Positions 1-7,810 of a stretch of 38,092 bases of DNA are shown in pieces; position 1 is the stretch's first letter; each line of letters opens with the position of its first letter. This DNA comes from Candidatus Kuenenia stuttgartensis (lineage in GTDB: Bacteria; Pseudomonadota; Alphaproteobacteria; SMXS01). The translations under genes and the position numbers were made by a program. A model generated the notes under the pieces. That model had not been told where the DNA came from. It ran no database searches and saw only the letters and a list, made by a program, of their open reading frames with translations. The stretch lies in assembly GCA_943329845.2 (NCBI GenBank), contig CALQFM020000037.1:1-38092 (forward strand), in the 5' to 3' direction.

Positions 1-148
1 CAAGCTGTTGCTACGAAAGGCAGCCGAACGATCCGTCGAGGCAACCTGGCGCCGCGTCGGCAACCTGCTCGACGCATTCCCTGCGCACGAATGCGCCAAC
101 TACTTCAGAAACTCCGGATACGCTTCAACCTAAATGAAAACGAGTCTA
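1..148 (+). mobile_element. Right end of an IS630-family insertion sequence (partial)
   Basis: The first 133 bases encode the C-terminus of an IS630-type transposase. Within a few bases the reading switches to the C-terminal part of an unrelated oxygenase, so an IS end must lie between about 134 and 155. IS630 elements insert at TA dinucleotides, and the TA at 147-148 is the best junction candidate. The terminal inverted repeat cannot be verified because the left end is outside the window. Seen: the two adjoining protein fragments. Inferred: the exact boundary. Confidence 0.6.
2..133 (+). CDS. IS630-family transposase, C-terminal fragment (cut by window edge)
   Basis: The open frame enters from outside the window and ends at TAA 131-133. 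It gives 43 residues that finish with ECANYFRNSGYAST. That ending, preceded by a basic helix and a WRRVGNLLD segment, is the characteristic C-terminus of IS630-family DDE transposases. The catalytic DDE residues would lie upstream and are not visible, so activity cannot be judged. The fragment directly abuts a decapitated oxygenase gene, which supports a real insertion event. Confidence 0.75.
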   Translation, partial: KLLLRKAAERSVEATWRRVGNLLDAFPAHECANYFRNSGYAST

Positions 149-302
149 TTCCGCTGACCAGGACGCGTACTGCTATTCGATCTACCCGAAGCCCGGCCGT
201 TTGCTGGTATTCGACAGCACTCTCTATCACCGGGGCGGGGTTCCATCCAAGTTCTTCCACGGTCCGCGGATGAGTGTTGCGATCAAGTTTTCCGCTGCCT
301 GA
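147..302 (+). pseudogene. 2-oxoglutarate/Fe(II)-dependent oxygenase, C-terminal remnant
   Basis: The frame is open from 138 and ends at TGA 300-302. It has no start codon or ribosome site in the expected place. The roughly 50 residues contain YPKPGRLLVFDSTLYHRG and end in MSVAIKF. In 2OG-Fe(II) oxygenases (prolyl-4-hydroxylase/phytanoyl dioxygenase fold) the distal iron-binding His lies in such a PG.l..F.s...HRG strand, and a following Arg binds 2-oxoglutarate. The N-terminal two thirds, including the HxD iron ligands, is missing and replaced by the IS630 end. Seen: the C-terminal motif and truncation. Inferred: that the gene was once intact here. Its original substrate is unknown. Confidence 0.65.
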
Positions 303-365
303 ACAGCCCGCCTCCGCCCATGCCTTCACTGCCGCGTCCCGGACATCCTAGTCCGGTCAACCTGA

Positions 366-2213
366 CTATGCGTCCAGCAGGATGCGCCCAGGTGTGTCGG
401 ACACCTCTTCCCCAATCTGCCGATTGCCGTCGATGATGCGGTCCACCAGCATGGCCAGGTAGAGCAGGCGCATGAACAGGACGGCGGGTCCCACGCCGGT
501 CCGGAACTTGGCCCAGATCCGCTGCTGCACCATGTTGGTCACGGCGCGGGGCACCAGTTGGCGCCGCCGCAGCTGCTTGCCGGTGGCGAGCATTAGCGCA
601 TAGAGCCTGCTGCGGCCGTCGTCGCGCTTGCGCACCAGCTTCAACGCCGACAGCAACACCGCCGGTGACATCAAGCCCGAGCCGCCAAGGCGGTGGATTT
701 CCGCCTCGATCAGACCGGCGTTGGCCCGGACCAGTTCGGTCGCATCCGGCTGTGATTGGGGGGTCATCGCACGGCGCAGGGCGAACACTTCGGGATGATT
801 GTGCGCTGCGGCGGCCTCGAACATCGCCTTGTCGACGCGCAGGTGCGCCGGAACGTGCCGCGCCATATGCAGCACGCCCAGGTCCATGTAGGGCAGGGCG
901 ATGGGGATGCGGGGCGCCACCAGGCCGCCGCGGATCTGCATCATGTTGGCGATCAGGAACATGTCGAGAAACAGGTGGTCCACGGTGTCGCGTTTGTCGG
1001 CGGCTGTGGGAATGCCATCCAGCATCCCGTCGTAGAACCCCCGCAAGGCGTCCGACAGGCGCGCGGTTTCGCCGTCGGGCATGGCAGCGGCAAGTTTGTC
1101 GATCAGCTCCGGATCCTTGAGCGTCGAGGCGGCCAGTACCTCGTCGCTGCTGTCCAGGCGCAGCGCCCCCTGGCCGAACGCCTCGTCGCCGAACAGCAGG
1201 ATCGGGTCGGACCAGCGGGCTCGCGCATCGGCCGCCGCCGTTTCCAGTGCCCGCAGCTCGAAGCAGGGTTTGCGCATGAACACGCCGGCATCCAGGTGCT
1301 CGCGGAACAGCGGTACAAGTTCGAATGGCGCGGGCAATTGATACAGGTGGTGTTCCACGCCCAGCATCGCCGCCTGACGGCGCGCCACGTCGGCGTCGCT
1401 CCCCGCCCTCGGCATGCCGATGGCGAACGAGAAGGTGCTGAGGTCGTGGCCCGACCGGTGCAGGATGGCGAGCAAGGCTGACGAATCGAATCCGCCCGAC
1501 AGCGCGATCACCGCTTGCCGGCCGGCGACGCGTTCGGCCACCGCGCCGGTGACGCGGGACCAAAGCTCGCGCTGCATCTCGTCCCGGTCGTTCCAGGGCT
1601 CGTGGCCCGGCAGGTGCTGCCAATAGCGGGCGGTTTCGATGCCGGCGCCGGGCGAAAGGGTGGTGATGGTCGCGGGCGGCAGGGCACGCACGCCGCGAAA
1701 CAGCGTTCGGTCGCCCAGCATGATGCCGTTGACGAGGAAGCTGGCCACCATGGCGTCGTCGATCCCGGGCACCAGCTCGGCGAGCAGCGCCGGATCGTCG
1801 GAGATGACGTGTCCACCGTCAAAGGCGGCATGGTAGAGCGGCGCCAGCGCCAGATGGTCGGTCCAGCAGACCAGCCGATTCTGGTCCAGCCACAGGTAGC
1901 TGCGGTGCTGGCGTACTACCGCCCGTAGTCCGGCCGGCGCCATGCCCGCGTCGATCAGCGCGCCTGGCATGGCGATCTCGTTGCCGCCGCCTGTGCCGTC
2001 CAGCGTGACCAGCGGATTGCCGGCGGGAACAATGCCGTCGCCCCAGCGGAACAGCGTCAGCCAGCCGTCCGGGAGGGCAATTCGCACAATGCTGCCAGCC
2101 GCGCCCCGCCGTTCGATTCGGTCGATGGCCGTGTTGGATGGTGCGGCGCTCACGACTGCCGCGAATGTTGCCCTGCGCAAGATGTGCCCCCAGAGGTTGA
2201 GGGCATTTAACAT
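366..2213 (-). CDS. Asparagine-synthase-like ATP-dependent amide/lactam-forming enzyme
   Basis: The 615-residue protein has the two-part layout of asparagine synthetase B. Residues ~50-200 resemble a class II glutamine amidotransferase domain (SDDPALLAEL, FRGVRALPP). The C-terminal half has the PP-loop ATP-pyrophosphatase signature LSGGFDSSALL near residue 240. The protein begins MLNAL, so the N-terminal nucleophilic Cys2 needed to release ammonia from glutamine is absent. The family includes non-asparagine enzymes with this degenerate layout, such as beta-lactam synthetases and lasso-peptide cyclases, in which ATP activates a carboxylate for attack by an amine. No precursor peptide or transglutaminase-like peptidase gene is adjacent. 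The neighbouring gene is an IS-broken 2OG oxygenase. The ATP-dependent amidation fold is well supported; the substrate is unknown. Confidence 0.8.
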   Translation of the reverse strand: MLNALNLWGHILRRATFAAVVSAAPSNTAIDRIERRGAAGSIVRIALPDGWLTLFRWGDGIVPAGNPLVTLDGTGGGNEIAMPGALIDAGMAPAGLRAVVRQHRSYLWLDQNRLVCWTDHLALAPLYHAAFDGGHVISDDPALLAELVPGIDDAMVASFLVNGIMLGDRTLFRGVRALPPATITTLSPGAGIETARYWQHLPGHEPWNDRDEMQRELWSRVTGAVAERVAGRQAVIALSGGFDSSALLAILHRSGHDLSTFSFAIGMPRAGSDADVARRQAAMLGVEHHLYQLPAPFELVPLFREHLDAGVFMRKPCFELRALETAAADARARWSDPILLFGDEAFGQGALRLDSSDEVLAASTLKDPELIDKLAAAMPDGETARLSDALRGFYDGMLDGIPTAADKRDTVDHLFLDMFLIANMMQIRGGLVAPRIPIALPYMDLGVLHMARHVPAHLRVDKAMFEAAAAHNHPEVFALRRAMTPQSQPDATELVRANAGLIEAEIHRLGGSGLMSPAVLLSALKLVRKRDDGRSRLYALMLATGKQLRRRQLVPRAVTNMVQQRIWAKFRTGVGPAVLFMRLLYLAMLVDRIIDGNRQIGEEVSDTPGRILLDA

Positions 2214-2271
2214 CCCAGGGGAGCCACATGCATTGATTTTATGACGCGTCCGGAAACGCGGCCGCGGTCTG

Positions 2272-2568
2272 CTACATGCAGCCGCGCGCCTTCAGGTTCT
2301 GCTGGACCTCGACGGTGGTCTGCGTCTGCCGGAGGTAGCCGGCAAGGGCGACGCATTGCTGCTGTGTCAGCCTGTTGCCGACGCCGCGGCTCAGGTCCTC
2401 TTCCTGGTAGTCGTCGCCGGTCATGCCATCGGCGCTGTTGAGCGGCCCGGCGCCCACGTCGGCCGCCGGCTCGTCGGCCGGCGCGTTGCGCACTTCCTCG
2501 GGCGGGTCGGCCAGGGCACCTGCCGGCATTGCCAGAACAAGCACGATCATCATTGCAGCCAGCCGCAT
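2272..2568 (-). CDS. Small exported protein of unknown function
   Basis: The 98-residue product starts with a clear signal peptide (MRLAAMMIVLVLAMPAGALA). An acidic, probably disordered stretch follows, then a C-terminal helix-like region with two cysteines (QQCVALAGYL and the terminal RGCM). I do not recognise a family. The ATG lies one base past the stop of the upstream DsbA-like gene and is preceded by GGAGGG at about 5 bases, so the two are almost certainly co-translated. The two conserved-looking Cys in an exported protein encoded next to a thiol oxidoreductase could form a disulfide made by it; that link is inference. The gene is the last of a three-gene envelope set. Confidence 0.75.
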   Translation of the reverse strand: MRLAAMMIVLVLAMPAGALADPPEEVRNAPADEPAADVGAGPLNSADGMTGDDYQEEDLSRGVGNRLTQQQCVALAGYLRQTQTTVEVQQNLKARGCM

Positions 2569-2569
2569 G

Positions 2570-3334
2570 TCAGCCCTCCACCGGCTTGAAAGGTTTGGCC
2601 TTGCGAGCCTTCTCGATAGTTTCCGTCAATGTTTCATAGGGCACCATGCCCTGCAACAACTGGGTGCCGATGATGAAGTTGGGCGTGCCCTCGATGCCCA
2701 GCTTGTCGGCGAGGTCGTGGTTCTCGGCGATCACGTCGTCGATCGTCTCGTCCTTCATGTCCACCTTGAGCTTCGCCACGTCGAGGCCGACCTCGCCGGC
2801 GACACGGTAGAGCACGGTGTCGTCCAGCGGCTCCACCAGGCCCATCAGCGCCATGTGGAAGGCCACATATTTGCCCTGCCGGGCCGAGGCGATGGCGGCG
2901 CGCGCCGCGGTGATCGATTGCGGGCCCAGCACCGGGTACTCCTTGAATACCACACGCACGTTGGGATCTTCCTTCAGCAGCCTCACCATGCTGGGCTGGG
3001 CCAGCCGGCAATAGCCGCAGCGGTAGTCGAAGAACTCCACCACCGTCACGTCGCCGTTCGGGTTGCCCGCCACCATGGCGCCGTCGCTGCCCAGAACGTC
3101 GAACTTGTTGGCGACGATCTTCTTCTCGGCCTCGATCGCGGCTTCGCGGGCGTTCAGCGACTGCAGCCGGTCGATCATCTCCTGCAGCACCTTGGGGTTG
3201 TTCTTCAGATAGTCGCGGACGATCTGCTCGACCTGCGCCTTGTCCCGTTCCGACAGGGCCAGCGCCGGCCGTGCGGCCTGGGCGCCGCACAGGATGACCA
3301 GCGCCACGCAGAGCGCCTTCAAGAAATTGTTCAT
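2570..3334 (-). CDS. Periplasmic DsbA-family thiol:disulfide oxidoreductase (Com1/ScsC-like)
   Basis: The 254-residue product has an N-terminal signal peptide. A helical segment at ~29-72 follows (DYLKNNPKVLQEMI), like the N-terminal oligomerisation region of ScsC/Com1-type DsbA proteins. The thioredoxin fold has active site C106-G-Y-C109 in FFDYRCGYC, and the cis-proline loop is GTPNFI. It probably oxidises or isomerises disulfides in exported proteins. Two ATGs compete: 3340 overlaps the stop of the M48 gene, and 3334 (MNNFLKALCV). GGAGG sits directly against the first and about 6 bases before the second, so 3334 is chosen. Coupling to the upstream protease gene is clear in either case. Whether it acts as oxidase or isomerase cannot be read from the sequence. 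Confidence 0.88.
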   Translation of the reverse strand: MNNFLKALCVALVILCGAQAARPALALSERDKAQVEQIVRDYLKNNPKVLQEMIDRLQSLNAREAAIEAEKKIVANKFDVLGSDGAMVAGNPNGDVTVVEFFDYRCGYCRLAQPSMVRLLKEDPNVRVVFKEYPVLGPQSITAARAAIASARQGKYVAFHMALMGLVEPLDDTVLYRVAGEVGLDVAKLKVDMKDETIDDVIAENHDLADKLGIEGTPNFIIGTQLLQGMVPYETLTETIEKARKAKPFKPVEG

Positions 3335-3336
3335 GG

Positions 3337-4767
3337 TCATCCTCCAGCCTTGTCGTTCTTGCCGCCGTCGTCGGGCGACTCCTCGGGGTCTTCCTCCTGC
3401 GGCGGCTCCTTGCCGCGCCGGCGGTAGGTGTCCTCGACGGCTGCCCGCGCAATCATATAGAGGTCCTGCGCGCGGAACCATTCCGGGGATTGGGGCTTCA
3501 GCTTGTCGACGGCGATCTTGGCCTGCCGGGCAGCGCTCGGCGCTTCTCCCGCGACGGTGTAGCGCTCGGCGGCCGCCAGGGCGGCCATGGCGACGTCGTC
3601 CTTGATGGTGTAGGCGAGGGCGAGCTGGTGCCAGGAGAAGCCGTTGTCGTTCTCCATCTTGTTGGCCGCGACCAGGTTCTCGATGGCTTCGTCGGCGCGC
3701 GACTTGTCCTCTTTCGACAGCAGCGACTGGGCAAGCGATACGCGGAGCAGCGGCTCGTAGGGCGCGGCGGCGACCGCGGCGCGGTACGGCTCTATGGAGT
3801 CCTCGATCCTGCCGCTCTCGAACAGGATCTGGGCTTTCAGTTCGAGATAGTAAGGATCGTGCGGCCGCTCGGCCAGCAGGGCGTCCACTTCTGCCATGGC
3901 CTGGGTCTCGAGCGCCTGCCGGTGATAGGCGATGGCACGGGCATAGCGGGCATAGGAACTGGTGTCGCCGAGCGGATAGGTCTGGAACACGATGGTGGGG
4001 TGCTCCAGGAAGCCGACCAGCTTGGCCTTGATCCGCTTCAGCCGCTCCACGTCCTCGGGCCTTGCCGGCGTGTCCCAGTAGGGGCTTTTTTCGGCGTCGG
4101 TGCGCAGCCGGTCGATGCGGTCCTGGGTCATCGGGTGGGACCGCACATATGGGTCCTTGTTCTCGGTCATCAGCGACTCCTGGTCGCCGAGATACTCGAA
4201 GAAGCTGATCAGGCCGCTGCCCGACTGGCCCGACGCCGTCAGGAAGCCCAGGCCGGCCTGGTCGGCGGCGGATTCCTGGGTGCGGGTGTATATCAGGAAC
4301 GAGCGGGTGGCGAACTCGCCGCCGCTGCCCAGGATCGCCGCGCCGGCGGCGGGCGCGCCGGCCGCCATGGCGGCGGCGCCCAGCACCAGGCTGAGGATCG
4401 AGATCGTCGAGGCGCCCTTCAGACCGTCCTGGAACCGGGCCAGGTGGCCGCCGGTGATGTGGCCGGTCTCGTGCGCCAGCACGCCGATGACCTGCAGCGG
4501 ATCCTCGGCCACCTTGAGCATGCCGGTGAACACGAAGATGCGCTGTCCGGCGGCGACAAACGCGTTGATCGAGTTGTCGTTGACCAGATGGACGCGCACC
4601 ACGTCGGGATCGAGACCCGCCGCGCGCCAGATCGGCGTCGCGTAGATCTTGATGTCGCGCTCGATCTCCGCGTCGCGGATGATCGATATCTGCTGGGCAT
4701 GTGCCGGAGCGATGGCCGAGACGATGATCAGCAGGGCGCAGAGCGCGGTTTTGAAGGCGTGCCGCAT
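3337..4767 (-). CDS. Exported M48-family zinc metalloprotease with TPR-like C-terminus (BepA-like)
   Basis: The 476-residue protein has a signal peptide (residues 1-24, ending APAHA). The M48 zinc site is H99-E-T-G-H103, with the third ligand at E165 in QESAAD. A hydrophobic Ala/Gly-rich segment lies at ~120-148. From about residue 270 the helical repeats (ALETQAMAEVDALL, LAERPHDPYYLELKAQ) resemble tetratricopeptide repeats, as in BepA/YfgC. Such proteins degrade or rescue stalled outer-membrane assembly intermediates in the periplasm. The ATG at 4767 places the signal peptide at the N-terminus and has GAGG upstream; longer in-frame starts at 4785 and beyond would bury it. The gene follows rne by 83 bases on the same strand and overlaps the start region of the DsbA-like gene. 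Confidence 0.88.
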   Translation of the reverse strand: MRHAFKTALCALLIIVSAIAPAHAQQISIIRDAEIERDIKIYATPIWRAAGLDPDVVRVHLVNDNSINAFVAAGQRIFVFTGMLKVAEDPLQVIGVLAHETGHITGGHLARFQDGLKGASTISILSLVLGAAAMAAGAPAAGAAILGSGGEFATRSFLIYTRTQESAADQAGLGFLTASGQSGSGLISFFEYLGDQESLMTENKDPYVRSHPMTQDRIDRLRTDAEKSPYWDTPARPEDVERLKRIKAKLVGFLEHPTIVFQTYPLGDTSSYARYARAIAYHRQALETQAMAEVDALLAERPHDPYYLELKAQILFESGRIEDSIEPYRAAVAAAPYEPLLRVSLAQSLLSKEDKSRADEAIENLVAANKMENDNGFSWHQLALAYTIKDDVAMAALAAAERYTVAGEAPSAARQAKIAVDKLKPQSPEWFRAQDLYMIARAAVEDTYRRRGKEPPQEEDPEESPDDGGKNDKAGG

Positions 4768-4850
4768 CGTGCCTCGTAAAAACATTGAGACAAAAGTAGG
4801 TGCGCGGTGACCAAGGGTCAACGCGCGCCGCCCGCGGACGAGCTTTTGTC

Positions 4851-7379
4851 TCAGCCCCGGTTCCACCACCCCTGGCGGCGCGGCCGCTTCGGCTCGTCGG
4901 TCGGACTGGCATCTGCGGTCGCGGGTTCCGGCTCGGGCACTGGTTCCGTCACCGGGTCGGCGGCGTAGGGCTCGGGCTCGGGCACATGGGTCTCGGGCAC
5001 ATAAGGCTCGGGCTCAGGCGCCTCGGTCATGGCGTCTGCCATGACGGGTTCCGGCTCGTACCCGGCGGGCTGATCGATGTTTTGCTCCCGCGGGGGCGCC
5101 TCGTAGGGCTCGGTCCATTCGGCCGGGGCGGGCGTCGACAGCTCCTCGGTGTAGCTTGCGTATTCCGGCTGCGGCGCGCCGGCCGAGTAGGCGGCGGCCG
5201 GTTCAAACTCGGGCTCGCCGCCATCGGCGTCTTCCCAGTCGCCCTGGCTGTCGTCACCCTGTCCGTCGCCGGCTTCGCCGCCCTCGGCGGCGTTCGTCTC
5301 GGGCTGGCCATCCGTGCGCTGCTTGCGCCGGCGGCGTCCGCCGCGGCGTCCCCGGCGCCGCTTGGCGCGCTGTTCCTCGGTGGTCTCGGCGCCGTCGGTG
5401 GATTGCTCGGTCGCAGCCTCGGCTGCGGCGTCCGAGTCCATGTCCGCATCGGCTTCCACATCGGCGTCGGCGTCGGCGGCCTGCGCCGGCGGCTGGACGT
5501 CGCCCCTCGGGCGATCCCGGTCGCGGCCACGGCCGCGGCGGCGGCCTCGACCCTCGCGGCGCGGGCCATCCTCGCGGTCTTGGGGTTCGCGGCTTTCCGC
5601 CTCGCGGTCTTCGGCCTCGGCGGCCTCCGCTTCCTCCTCGACGTCTTCCGGCTCGGCCACGTCGGGCTCGTCATCCTCGGCGACCATGAAGTTGTCCTGG
5701 GTGATCACCCGGGGCTCGTTCTCCACTTCCTGCTGGCCCTCGCGGCGCAGGACGTAGTGCGGCCGGTGCATGGCGGAGTCGCCGGAAATCTGCACGGAGA
5801 TGTGGAAGCGTTCCTCGATGGCGTTAAGGTCGTGGCGCTTGTGGTTGAGGATGTACAGCGCCACGTCGAGCGGCACGGTCAGGTACACGGTCAGCGCCCG
5901 GCCCTTGATGCCCTCTTCCTCGATCACGCGCATGATCTGCAGCGCGCTCGATTCCACGGAACGGACCGAACCGGCGCCAGCGCAGACCGGGCAGACCACG
6001 GTGCTTGATTCGAGCAGGCCGGGACGCAGCCGCTGGCGCGACATCTCCAGCAGGCCGAAGCTGCTGATCCGGCCCACCTGCAGGCGCGCGCGGTCGGTCT
6101 TGAGCGCTTCCTTCATCCGGCGCTCGACGGCGCGGTTGTTGCGGCTCTCCTCCATGTCGATGAAGTCGATGACGACCAGGCCGGCCAGGTCGCGCAGCCG
6201 GAGCTGGCGGGCCACTTCGTCGGCCGCTTCCATGTTGGTGCGGAAGGCGGTGCGCTCGATGTTGCGCTCGCGGGTCGACTTGCCCGAGTTGACGTCGATC
6301 GAAACCAAAGCCTCCGTCGGGTTGATCACCAGATAGCCGCCCGATTTCAGCGGCACGGTGGCGTGGTACATGGTCTCGAGCTGGCTCTCCACCTGGAAGC
6401 GGTGGAAGAGGGGGATCGGATCCTTGTATTGCTTCACCTTCTTGGCGTGGCTGGGCATCAGGAGCTTCATGAACTCCTTGGCGTCCTTGTAGCCCTCTGC
6501 GCCCTCGACCAGCACCTCGTCGATATCGCCGATATACATGTCGCGGATGGCGCGCTTTACCAGGCTGCCTTCCTCGTAGATCAGCGCGGGCGCGATCGAC
6601 TTCAGCGTCAGGTCGCGGATGTTGCCCCACAGCCGCAGCAAATAGGAATAGTCGCGCTTGATCTCGGCCTTGGTGCGGCTGGCGCCGGCGGTGCGGATGA
6701 TGGTGCCCATGCCTTCCGGCACCTCGAGCTCACCCAGGATGGACTTCAGCCGCTTGCGGTCGGTGGAGCTGGGGATCTTGCGGCTGATGCCGCCACCCCG
6801 CGCCGTGTTGGGCATCAGCACGCAATAGCGGCCGGCCAGCGACAGATAGGTGGTCAGCGCCGCGCCCTTGGTGCCACGCTCTTCCTTGACCACCTGCACC
6901 AGCAGGATCTGCCGGCGCTTGATGACTTCCTGGATTTTGTAGCGGCGCTGCATGGGCGACCGGCGTACCTCGGCGGCATCGTCGTAGCCGTCGTCGGCGC
7001 CGACCTGCTCGACATCGTCGCCGTCCTCGCCCTCGCTGCTGTTGCCGCGGCTGCGCGGCTCGTCGCTGAATTCGTCGCGGCGGCTGGCGTCATGGGCCGC
7101 CTGCTCGGCGAGCAGGGCGCGCCGGTCCTCGATCGGAATCTGGTAGTAGTCGGGGTGGATTTCGGTGAAGGCGAGGAAACCGTGGCGGTTGCCGCCGTAC
7201 TCGACGAAGGCCGCCTGGAGCGAGGGTTCGACCCGCGTCACGCGGGCCAGGTAGATGTTTCCTCTCAGCGAGGCCTTGCTGGCGGCCTCAAAGTCGAATT
7301 CCTCAATGCGGTTGCCGCGGACGACAGCCACCCGGGTCTCTTCCGGGTGGGCCGAATCTAGAAGCATGCGTGTGGACAT
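4851..7379 (-). CDS. rne: Ribonuclease E/G
   Basis: This is the endoribonuclease scaffold of the RNA degradosome, for mRNA decay and rRNA/tRNA processing. The 842-residue product starts MSTRMLLDSAHPEETRVA, the usual alphaproteobacterial beginning. An S1 domain at ~30-200 is interrupted by an acidic/polar insertion (~90-170). The metal-binding catalytic Asp lies in VSIDVNSGKSTRE near residue 360 and the second in VVIDFIDME near 403. The zinc-link motif CPVC is at about 461. Beyond about 560 the tail is disordered, with Glu/Asp-rich, Arg-rich (GRRRGRGRDRDR) and Pro-Glu blocks, ending RQGWWNRG. A further in-frame ATG exists at 7367; 7379 is preferred with GGAG upstream. The long 5' gap fits the autoregulatory leader known for this gene in other bacteria. 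Confidence 0.96.
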   Translation of the reverse strand: MSTRMLLDSAHPEETRVAVVRGNRIEEFDFEAASKASLRGNIYLARVTRVEPSLQAAFVEYGGNRHGFLAFTEIHPDYYQIPIEDRRALLAEQAAHDASRRDEFSDEPRSRGNSSEGEDGDDVEQVGADDGYDDAAEVRRSPMQRRYKIQEVIKRRQILLVQVVKEERGTKGAALTTYLSLAGRYCVLMPNTARGGGISRKIPSSTDRKRLKSILGELEVPEGMGTIIRTAGASRTKAEIKRDYSYLLRLWGNIRDLTLKSIAPALIYEEGSLVKRAIRDMYIGDIDEVLVEGAEGYKDAKEFMKLLMPSHAKKVKQYKDPIPLFHRFQVESQLETMYHATVPLKSGGYLVINPTEALVSIDVNSGKSTRERNIERTAFRTNMEAADEVARQLRLRDLAGLVVIDFIDMEESRNNRAVERRMKEALKTDRARLQVGRISSFGLLEMSRQRLRPGLLESSTVVCPVCAGAGSVRSVESSALQIMRVIEEEGIKGRALTVYLTVPLDVALYILNHKRHDLNAIEERFHISVQISGDSAMHRPHYVLRREGQQEVENEPRVITQDNFMVAEDDEPDVAEPEDVEEEAEAAEAEDREAESREPQDREDGPRREGRGRRRGRGRDRDRPRGDVQPPAQAADADADVEADADMDSDAAAEAATEQSTDGAETTEEQRAKRRRGRRGGRRRRKQRTDGQPETNAAEGGEAGDGQGDDSQGDWEDADGGEPEFEPAAAYSAGAPQPEYASYTEELSTPAPAEWTEPYEAPPREQNIDQPAGYEPEPVMADAMTEAPEPEPYVPETHVPEPEPYAADPVTEPVPEPEPATADASPTDEPKRPRRQGWWNRG

Positions 7380-7810
7380 AATAACGGACTCCAAGCCCAC
7401 GGGCGGCGCGTCTTGAGGGCGCGTCCTGCCTGGGCGGTTTGTTGGGGGATACGGCCCGGAAAGACGCTTCGTCAAGAAGCGCCACGCCTTGATTCAACGT
7501 GAAATCTAGGTCAGGAACGGGCCGCGGGTTCATCAGTATCCTTACGATCTGTCTTCATTCCGCGGTTAGCGATCAACCGGCGTTTCATCGGCGCTGACAG
7601 GATTGGCGCCGTCCTTGGACGGCCTCCGCTGCTGCATCCGGAAAACCCGCTTCGGTTTGCCGCGAAAGACGAGAACCGGGCAACAATAGCGTGACAAGCC
7701 TCTGAATTGCAATGAAAACCGGCGGCCGCCACCATTCCTGCCATCTCGCTCTGGCCAAGCCGCATGATGATGATTACCTTTCCCCAATGGGGCTGTCCGA
7801 AGATGGGTCA
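7380..7810. other. Divergent rne/amidase intergenic region with long leaders
   Basis: About 430 bases separate the two divergent starts. I find no convincing gene here; short open frames lack ribosome sites and recognisable composition. Two hairpins are visible. One is at about 7465-7481 (CGCTTC paired with GAAGCG, inside the rne leader). The other is a perfect 7-bp palindrome with a two-base loop at 7608-7623. Neither has a U-tract, so they are not obvious terminators. RNase E is known to autoregulate through its 5' UTR in enterobacteria, so the leader may be regulatory; this is inference. Promoters for both genes must lie here but no strong -35/-10 pair stands out. Confidence 0.5.

Noticed and set aside
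366-2213. Lasso-peptide cluster
   Set aside because: The AsnB-like gene fits a cyclase, but no precursor peptide, RRE protein or transglutaminase-like peptidase is found on either side.
2570-4912. A 780-codon open minus-strand frame spanning two genes
   Set aside because: Only its last ~256 codons match the DsbA-like protein. The rest is an Arg/Pro/Ala-rich shadow of the M48 protease frame.
7608-7623. Terminator between rne and the amidase
   Set aside because: The palindrome has a two-base loop and no U-tract, and both flanking genes point away, so no transcript should end here.
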